The position numbers and the translations under genes were made by a program. From Gemmataceae bacterium (lineage in GTDB: Bacteria; Planctomycetota; Planctomycetia; Gemmatales; Gemmataceae): a stretch of DNA of 5,775 nucleotides. Location: assembly GCA_947474875.1 (NCBI GenBank), contig CANJKY010000288.1, positions 1-5,775 of the forward strand, in the 5' to 3' direction. Below, one piece after another: positions 1-5,540 of the stretch (positions within the stretch are counted from its first letter, which is position 1; each line of letters starts with the position of its first letter). The notes under the pieces are model-generated. The model worked only from the letters and a program-made list of their open reading frames with translations. It made no database searches and had not been told where the DNA came from.

Positions 1-1
1 A

Positions 2-160
2 ACCGGACGATACGATTTCGTGATCCACGGGGTGTTCGAGACGCAGAAAGAGGCTGTGGACTCGACCCTCACACTGTCCGCGAAAGAGAGGGGGTTGCGC
101 ACCCTGATCTCGACCAAGCCGTTCCGGCCGGGGATTCGGATCGGTTCGCTCGGCTGGTGA
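2..160 (+). CDS. 3' end of an unrecognised protein-coding gene (partial)
   Basis: An open frame enters from the left edge and ends at TGA 158-160, giving the last 52 residues of a protein (start TGRYDFVIHG, end GIRIGSLGW). The composition is ordinary for a soluble protein, with mixed charged and hydrophobic residues and no membrane segment. Codons mostly end in G or C, as in the neighbouring genes, which supports real coding. I do not recognise a family and propose no function. It lies 36 bases upstream of the aspartic protease gene, on the same strand and in the same reading frame, so the two may be co-transcribed. The 5' part lies outside the window, so length and domains are unknown. The coding call is fairly likely; the identity is open. 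Confidence 0.6.
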   Translation, partial: TGRYDFVIHGVFETQKEAVDSTLTLSAKERGLRTLISTKPFRPGIRIGSLGW

Positions 161-196
161 ACCGACGGCCGTCCCACTCTCACGCGAATCGCCCCC

Positions 197-766
197 ATGA
201 GCCTCGATCTGACCCGGACAGGGCTGCCGTACTTCCGCACGCGGTACGCCCCGTACCCGTTCGCCGACGGCTCCCTTCACCACCAGATCCGCGGCCGGTT
301 CGAGTTGCGGATGGTCAACCCGACCAACCCCTCGGAAAGCGCCTTCTCTCAGCCGGTCGAATTCCTGTTCGACACCGGGGCCGAGTTGACCGCTGTCTCG
401 GAGGAGTTCGCCGTCGCTCACGGGTTCGGGGACTTTCGAGCCGTAGGCCGGCCGACGGAAGCCTACGGGTATGACGACTCCGCGCCGCCCCGTCCGGCCT
501 GGATCGTGCCGCGGTGGGTGCGATTTCGCGATTACGAGCCGCAGCCCGATGCCGGAGGATATGAGGTCGGCGGCATACACGGTTACGAGTTCCGCCTCGA
601 CGTCACAGTGGTCGAAGGGGCAGAAGTCCGGGTGCCGATTCTCGGGGTGGTCGATCCTCACGCCTTGTTCCAACTCACGTCGCAGGGCGACGAGTACTGG
701 TTCATCCTTCGCGCGGATGTCGGCGGTGCCCTGCCGCATCCGGACCGCATTCGTCGTTTGACCTGA
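197..766 (+). CDS. Retropepsin-like (clan AA) aspartic protease-like protein, 189 aa
   Basis: Probable single-domain aspartic protease fold. The active-site signature is FDTGA at residues 58-62, with D59 as the expected catalytic aspartate. It follows hydrophobic residues (VEFLF) and precedes an LTAVS segment and a short helix (EEFAVAHGF), as in retropepsins. The second family hallmark, a hydrophobic pair before glycine, is PILGVVD at 147-153. Between them lies an aromatic and glycine-rich stretch (about 88-130, including YEVGGIHGY) that could hold the flap. Family members have one Asp per chain and act as homodimers; that is family knowledge. There is no signal peptide or membrane segment, so the protein is probably cytoplasmic. 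The ATG at 197 is the first start that keeps the whole domain; no Shine-Dalgarno motif precedes it. The substrate is unknown, and it could be an inactive relative. It converges with the RND gene, with 5 bases between stops. Confidence 0.8.
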   Translation: MSLDLTRTGLPYFRTRYAPYPFADGSLHHQIRGRFELRMVNPTNPSESAFSQPVEFLFDTGAELTAVSEEFAVAHGFGDFRAVGRPTEAYGYDDSAPPRPAWIVPRWVRFRDYEPQPDAGGYEVGGIHGYEFRLDVTVVEGAEVRVPILGVVDPHALFQLTSQGDEYWFILRADVGGALPHPDRIRRLT

Positions 767-771
767 CCCGC

Positions 772-3700
772 TCATGATGGCACCGTCGTGGCCGGGGGTG
801 CGGCTGGCGGCTTCGGGGATCGGGAGAAGCGTCGTTTCACTGCTGGCGTGAGAGCCCACACCGCTAGCCCCAACGGGCCAAAGAGGGCGTGGACCAAAAA
901 CACCCGCCAGAACAGCTTCTTCTCGTTGGCCCAACTGCCGAACACGGCCTGGACTGCCCAGTCCACCAGCACGTAGAAGACGGGCGTCAGGAAGATGCCG
1001 AACGCCGTCACCCCGATCATGCCGGCGAACACTGTCACCCCGAGCGCCCGCCGCATCTCCGCCCCGGCTCCGGATGAGAACGCCAGCGTCGTCACCCCGA
1101 GGATGAACGCCACGCTGGTCATCAGGATGGGGCGGAACCGCAGCCGGCAGGCGGCCAGCACCGCCGTCCGGCGGTCCGCCCCGGCGTCCCGCTTCAGCTT
1201 GGCGTACTCGACGATCAGGATGGCGTTCTTGCACGCCAGCCCGATGAGCACCACGAACCCCACCTGGGTGAACAGGTTGATGTCCTGCCCGGCCAGCCAC
1301 ACCCCGACCAGCGACGACAGCACGCACATCGGCACCACCAGAATCACCGCCATGGGCAGCGCCCAGCTCTCGTACAGGGCGGCCAGCACCAGGAACACCA
1401 CCAGCACGGCCAGCCCGAACACGGCCATGCCGGTGTCCCGGCTGCGGCGCTCGATGAACGTCAGCTCGGTCCACTCGTACCCCATGTTGGTCGGCAGCTC
1501 GCGGTCGGCCAGTTGCTCGAACACCGCGGCCGCGTCCCCGCTGCTGACGCCGGGCGACACGGCGGCGGTGATGGATGCGGCCGGGTACATGTTGTACCGG
1601 GTGATGACCAGCGGGCCGGTCATCTCCTGCACCGCCGCCACCGCCCCGAGCGGCACCAGCTCGCCGCGGCGGTTCCGCACTCGCAGCCGCTTCACGTCCT
1701 CCAGCTGGTTGCGGTGCCGCGGCTCGGCCTGCACGTTCACTTGGAAGGTGCGGCCGAACTTGTTGAAGTCGTTCACGTACCGCTGGCCGAGGGTGGCCTG
1801 CATGGTGGCGTACACGTCCAGCGGGTCCACCCCGGCGGCCACGCACTCGGCGTCGTTCACCACCACCCGCAGCTGCGGCGAGCCGGTGCGGAACACGGTC
1901 AGCGGGGTCTGGAACAACGGCCCCGACCCGGTCGGCGCCGGCTCCTTGCCCACCGCGTCCACCAGGTTGCGGGTCTGCGCCTCCAGCGTTTTCGCCCCCA
2001 CCTCCCCGCGGTCCTGCACCATCAGCCGCACCCCGCCCGCCCGCCCCAGCCCGGGCACCGCCGGCGCCGGGAACACGTTCACCACCGCCTTCGGCACGGC
2101 CGCGTTGATCCGCTTGTTCAGCTCGGCGGCGATCACCGACGCGTACAGGTGCGGGGCGCGGCGGTCGTCGAAGTCGTCCAGGATGATGAACATGCTGCCG
2201 AAGTTCGACCCGTAGGCGCTCAGGGCGAACGAGTTGCCGGCCACCGCGTTCACGTGCCGCACCCCCGGGGTGCCCATCGCCACCTTCACGATCTCGTCCA
2301 TCGCCGCCCGCGTCTGCTCGGCGCTGGCCGCGTCCACCAGCTGCACGCTGGCGATCAGGTACCCCTTGTCCTGCGTGGGGATGAACCCGGTGGGCAGTTG
2401 CAGGTACCCCCACGACCCGAACGCGATCATGCCGGCGTACACCGCCACCAGCAGCAGCGGCACCCGGATGAACTTGCCCACCGCCCACGTGTACCCCCGG
2501 CCGCTCAGGGCGAACGCCCGGTTGAACAGCCAGAAGAACCAGCCGAACAGCAGGTCGATCAGCCGCTGGAGCGGGTCCGGGCGGGCGGATTTGGGCTTGA
2601 GCAGCACCACCGCCAGGGCCGGGCTGAGGGAGAGCGACAGGAAGGTGCTGATGGCGGTGCTGATGGCGATGGTGAGGGCGAACTGGCGGAAGAACAAGCC
2701 GACGATGCCGGGGAAGAACATGCACGGCACGAACACCGCGCTCAGCACCACCCCGACGGCCACCACCGGCCCGGCCACCTCGCCCATGGCCGCGCGGGTG
2801 GCTTCCCGCGGGGCCAGCCCTAGCTCGATCTTGTGCTGCACCGCCTCGACGACCACGATGGCGTCGTCCACCACGATGCCCACCGCCAGCACCAGCCCGA
2901 ATAGGGTCAGGTTGTTCAGCCCGAACCCGACGGCGGACATGGCGGCGAACGTGCCGACGATGGCGACGGGCACGGACGCCAGCGGCACGAGCGCCCCCCG
3001 CCAGGATTGCAAGAACACCAGCACCACCACCGCCACCAGGATGACCGAGTCCCGCAGCGAGTGCTTCACCTCGCGGATGGACGTGCTAATGTACGGGGTG
3101 GTGTCGTACCCGATCTCGTACTTGATGCCGGCCGGGAACTCCTTCTCGTACTCCGCCATCTTCGCCTTCACCTGGTCGGCGATGTCCAGGGCGTTGGCGT
3201 TCGGCTCCAGGAACACGGCCAGCCCGACGGTCGGCTTGTTGTCGAACTTGTTGGCGATGTCCTGCGACTTCGGCCCGAGTTCGACCATCGCCACCTGGGA
3301 CAGCCGCACCAGTTGTCCGTCCGCCCCGGTGGCCACCACGATGTCGGCGAACTGCTCGGGCGAGTCCAGCCGGCCGAGGGTGGTGACGGTGAGCTGCGTC
3401 TTGGCCCCGCCCACCTGCCCGAGGGCCACCTCCGCGTTCTGGCTGCGGATGGCCCGCACCACGTCCAGCACCGTCACCCGCCTGGCCTCCAGCGCGTCCG
3501 GGTTCACCCACACCCGCATGGAGTAGTCCCGCTGGCCGAAGATGAGCACCTCGGAGATGCCGGTCACCCGCACCAGCTCCTCCCGCAGGTTGAGCGCGGC
3601 GTAGTTGCTCAGGTACAGCTGGTCGTAGCTGCCGTCCGGCGAGTTGATGCTGACGGTGAGCAGGATCTCCGGCGACCGCCGGCGGGCGGTGACGCCCACC

Positions 3701-4071
3701 GCCCGCACCACCTCGGGCAGCTCGGGCAGGGCCAGGTTCACCCGGTTCTGCACCTGCACCTGGGCGATGTTCAGGTCGGTGCCGGTCTCGAACGTGACGG
3801 TCAGGGTGTAGCTGCCGTCGCTGGTGGCCTGCGACGACATGTACAGCATCTTCTCCACCCCGTTCACCCGCTGTTCGATCGGGGCGGCGATGGTCTTGGC
3901 CACCACCTCGGCGCTGGCGCCGGGGTAGTTGCAGTCCACCTGGATGGTCGGCGGGGTGACCGGCGGGAACTGGGAGACGGGCAGCTTGAAGTACGCGATC
4001 CCGCCGGCCAGGGTGATCGCGATGGCGATCACCGTGGCGAAGATCGGGCGGTCGAGGAAGAAGTGGTGCAT
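772..4071 (-). CDS. HAE1-family RND efflux transporter, inner-membrane pump (MexF/OqxB/AcrB-like)
   Basis: A 1099-residue proton-driven exporter of the AcrB superfamily, expected to be a homotrimer in the inner membrane that moves drugs or other amphiphiles to an outer-membrane channel. The N-terminus (FFLDRPIFATVIAIAIT) is the classic HAE1 start. The usual two-fold plan is present: TM1 about 9-28, first periplasmic porter and docking region about 30-335, TM2-TM6 about 340-490, TM7 about 535-553, second periplasmic region about 560-875, TM8-TM12 about 880-1036. Proton-relay residues are present: D402 and D403 in TM4 (AcrB D407/D408), K948 in TM10 (K940), R978 (R971) and T985 (T978). The segment YDQLYLSNYA and the PTGFIPTQDKGYL motif fit the MexF/OqxB branch. 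It is about 50 residues longer than AcrB because of a C-terminal extension (1041-1099) with an extra hydrophobic segment and a proline-rich tail. It is the second gene of the operon, 30 bases after the adaptor stop. The substrate cannot be read from the sequence. Confidence 0.97.
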   Translation of the reverse strand: MHHFFLDRPIFATVIAIAITLAGGIAYFKLPVSQFPPVTPPTIQVDCNYPGASAEVVAKTIAAPIEQRVNGVEKMLYMSSQATSDGSYTLTVTFETGTDLNIAQVQVQNRVNLALPELPEVVRAVGVTARRRSPEILLTVSINSPDGSYDQLYLSNYAALNLREELVRVTGISEVLIFGQRDYSMRVWVNPDALEARRVTVLDVVRAIRSQNAEVALGQVGGAKTQLTVTTLGRLDSPEQFADIVVATGADGQLVRLSQVAMVELGPKSQDIANKFDNKPTVGLAVFLEPNANALDIADQVKAKMAEYEKEFPAGIKYEIGYDTTPYISTSIREVKHSLRDSVILVAVVVLVFLQSWRGALVPLASVPVAIVGTFAAMSAVGFGLNNLTLFGLVLAVGIVVDDAIVVVEAVQHKIELGLAPREATRAAMGEVAGPVVAVGVVLSAVFVPCMFFPGIVGLFFRQFALTIAISTAISTFLSLSLSPALAVVLLKPKSARPDPLQRLIDLLFGWFFWLFNRAFALSGRGYTWAVGKFIRVPLLLVAVYAGMIAFGSWGYLQLPTGFIPTQDKGYLIASVQLVDAASAEQTRAAMDEIVKVAMGTPGVRHVNAVAGNSFALSAYGSNFGSMFIILDDFDDRRAPHLYASVIAAELNKRINAAVPKAVVNVFPAPAVPGLGRAGGVRLMVQDRGEVGAKTLEAQTRNLVDAVGKEPAPTGSGPLFQTPLTVFRTGSPQLRVVVNDAECVAAGVDPLDVYATMQATLGQRYVNDFNKFGRTFQVNVQAEPRHRNQLEDVKRLRVRNRRGELVPLGAVAAVQEMTGPLVITRYNMYPAASITAAVSPGVSSGDAAAVFEQLADRELPTNMGYEWTELTFIERRSRDTGMAVFGLAVLVVFLVLAALYESWALPMAVILVVPMCVLSSLVGVWLAGQDINLFTQVGFVVLIGLACKNAILIVEYAKLKRDAGADRRTAVLAACRLRFRPILMTSVAFILGVTTLAFSSGAGAEMRRALGVTVFAGMIGVTAFGIFLTPVFYVLVDWAVQAVFGSWANEKKLFWRVFLVHALFGPLGLAVWALTPAVKRRFSRSPKPPAAPPATTVPS

Positions 4072-4101
4072 CGGCGGAGAACGGACGGGGTGAACCGCGG
4101 G

Positions 4102-5412
4102 TCACCGCCCGCCGGTGGCGTGGCCGTCCGGCGAGGTCGGCGGGGCGGGTTTGGGCGGTGGCCCGTCTTTCGACACCACCGGGCTCCCGCCGGCGGAGCC
4201 ACCGGCCGGCGGTCCCTTCACCGTCACCTTCTGCCCTTTTCGGACCCGCTGCAACCCTTCGACGATCACCCGGTCGGATTCGCTCACCCCGCTGTCCGGC
4301 TTGCCCGGCACCGGCTCCACCACCCGCAGGTGGCCGTACGCCAGCCCCGGCTTCACCGGCCGGTACACCGCCTCGTCCTTGGCGTTCAGGGTGTACACGA
4401 ACTTCAGCCCCTGGTCGGTGCCGATCGCCTCCTCCGGCACCAGCACCCCCGGCTTCGGGTCGCCGATCGGCAGCCGCACCCGCACGAACAGGCCGGGGGT
4501 GAGCAACCCCTTCGGGTTGTCCACGTCCGCCCGCAGGGTGGTGGTGCCGGTGCCGGCGTTGATCTGGGTGTCGATGAACCGTACCGGGCCGGACAGGGTG
4601 AACTCGTCCCGGTCGGGCAGGCCCACCCCCACCCGCGACTTCCCGCCGGGGGACAGGTCCAGCTTGCCGTCTGCCATCAGCTGCCGCAGCCGCAGGTCGC
4701 TGCGGTCGTCCACGTCGAAGAACACCCAGATGGGGTCGGCCACCACCAGGGTGGCGAGCAGCGTGTCGTCCGCCTTCACCAGCCCGCCTATGTCCAGCAT
4801 GTGCCGGCCGATCCGCCCGGCCTTCGGGGCGACGATGCGGGTGTACTCCATGTTCTTCTTCGCCTGGGCCAGTTGCCGCTCGGTCACCTGCACCCCGGCC
4901 ACCGCCACCTGCTCGGCCGCCTCCGCCACCTGCACCCCCGCCTTCGCCTCCTCGTAGTCCCCTTCGGTCTGGTCCCGCTCCGACTGGCTGGCGGTGGTCA
5001 GGGTCTTCACCCGCAGGTAGTCCTTGGTCACCCGCGACAGCTTCGCCTTCGCCTGCACCACCGTCGCCTCCGCCTGCTTCACCGCCACCCCGGCCTGTTT
5101 CACCGCCGCTTCCGCCCGCGCCAGCTCGGTGGCGTACAGCCCGGGGTCGAGGTCGAACAGCGGCTGGCCGGCGGTCACCCGGTCGCCGTCCCGGAAGTGA
5201 ATGGCCGTCAGATACCCGGTGACGCGGGCCTTCAGGTCGGTCACGTCGCTCGCCCGCGCCCGGCCGGTGAAGTCCAGGTACTCGACCACCTCGCGGACGG
5301 TCGGGGTGGTGACCACCACCACCGGCGGGGCGGGCGGGGTGACCGGCGGCTGCGGGCGGGAGCAGGCGGCCGGTAAAGCGGCGAGGGCGATCAACAACAG
5401 GCGGGTGCGCAT
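4102..5412 (-). CDS. RND efflux periplasmic adaptor (membrane fusion protein), MexE/OqxA-like probable lipoprotein
   Basis: A 436-residue HlyD/AcrA-type adaptor that would bridge the RND pump and an outer-membrane factor. Domain order: signal peptide 1-16 with Cys17, first lipoyl half about 57-90 (KARVTGYLTAIHFRDGD), alpha-helical hairpin about 91-189, second lipoyl half about 190-228 (YTRIVAPKAGRIG), beta-barrel about 229-318 (WVFFDVDDR, TPGLFVRVRLP), membrane-proximal domain about 320-400 (EEAIGTDQGLKFVY, VEGLQRV), and a Pro/Gly/Ser-rich tail 401-436. These motifs resemble MexE/OqxA. I chose ATG 5410-5412 because it places a signal peptide (MRTRLLLIALAALPAAC) at the N-terminus. A GTG at 5518-5520 in the same frame would add 36 residues and bury that signal. 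The lipobox is imperfect, with proline at -3. The hairpin looks longer than in AcrA or MexE. First gene of the operon; no Shine-Dalgarno motif precedes it. Confidence 0.95.
   Translation of the reverse strand: MRTRLLLIALAALPAACSRPQPPVTPPAPPVVVVTTPTVREVVEYLDFTGRARASDVTDLKARVTGYLTAIHFRDGDRVTAGQPLFDLDPGLYATELARAEAAVKQAGVAVKQAEATVVQAKAKLSRVTKDYLRVKTLTTASQSERDQTEGDYEEAKAGVQVAEAAEQVAVAGVQVTERQLAQAKKNMEYTRIVAPKAGRIGRHMLDIGGLVKADDTLLATLVVADPIWVFFDVDDRSDLRLRQLMADGKLDLSPGGKSRVGVGLPDRDEFTLSGPVRFIDTQINAGTGTTTLRADVDNPKGLLTPGLFVRVRLPIGDPKPGVLVPEEAIGTDQGLKFVYTLNAKDEAVYRPVKPGLAYGHLRVVEPVPGKPDSGVSESDRVIVEGLQRVRKGQKVTVKGPPAGGSAGGSPVVSKDGPPPKPAPPTSPDGHATGGR
4885..4941 (-). repeat. 42-base-period direct repeat in the second arm of the adaptor hairpin
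   Basis: Bases 4885-4899 and 4927-4941 match at 14 of 15 positions and lie 42 bases apart. Both encode AGVQV, at adaptor residues 172-176 and 158-162. The similarity continues more weakly into the adjacent bases. The 14-residue period equals two coiled-coil heptads, so this looks like the trace of a two-heptad duplication in a helical arm, not a mobile or regulatory repeat. Confidence 0.7.
5071..5106 (-). repeat. 21-base-period (one-heptad) repeat in the first arm of the adaptor hairpin
   Basis: Bases 5071-5085 and 5092-5106 match at 13 of 15 positions, 21 bases apart. Both encode AVKQA, at adaptor residues 110-114 and 103-107. The protein reads as consecutive heptads AAVKQAG, VAVKQAE and ATVVQAK over residues 102-122. 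This is a coding repeat reflecting coiled-coil growth. Confidence 0.65.
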
Positions 5413-5540
5413 AAGAGAGGAAGGTGTCAGCCGGGCGGGGATGCGTATGTTGTACCGGCAGGGGGGAGGGGGTGTAACAAGAAAATGCGGCACCCGGATT
5501 GCACCGCGGCCGGCAGTCACTCCTTACCCGAGACCCCGCC
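5413..5540. promoter_or_regulatory. Divergent intergenic region with the presumed efflux-operon and hydrolase promoters
   Basis: These 128 bases separate two divergently transcribed genes, so promoters for both are expected here by position. The only AT-richer spots in a GC-rich stretch are around 5441-5455 and 5473-5486. They contain an imperfect inverted repeat: TTGTAC (5450-5455) and GTAACAA (5474-5480, reverse complement TTGTTAC), with an 18-base G-rich spacer. In the leftward direction TTGTTA and TACAAC could be read as -35 and -10 boxes, but the 20-base spacing is too long for a good sigma-70 promoter. The rightward pairing is no better. The repeat could instead be an operator. Four G-tracts (5433-5435, 5437-5440, 5461-5466, 5468-5472) lie within or next to it. 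The regulatory role rests on position; the exact elements are tentative. Confidence 0.4.

Noticed and set aside
164..173. Perfect 10-base palindrome GACGGCCGTC between the first two genes
   Set aside because: There is no loop for a hairpin and no U-tract, and short GC palindromes are frequent by chance in this composition.
157..474. 105-residue plus-strand frame overlapping the protease gene
   Set aside because: Its Arg/Pro-rich translation is a frame shadow; the 197-766 frame carries the DTGA and PILG motifs.
723..748. Imperfect hairpin near the end of the protease gene (GCGGT, one-base bulge, CC pairing with GGACCGC; 11-base loop) as a terminator
   Set aside because: It lies inside coding sequence, its stem is short and bulged, and no U-tract follows in either direction.
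995..5376. Long plus-strand open frames opposite the pump and adaptor genes (for example 995-2215, 1513-2823, 2234-3526, 3007-5376)
   Set aside because: They lie antisense to two unmistakable genes. Their translations are His/Arg/Val/Gly- or Ser/Thr/Arg-rich with no domain signal. In GC-rich DNA, G/C-ending codons keep the opposite frames free of stops.
5413..5520. Extended adaptor start at GTG 5518-5520
   Set aside because: It would add 36 residues before the hydrophobic signal peptide and lipobox cysteine and use up most of the divergent promoter region. The ATG at 5410-5412 gives a normal exported adaptor.
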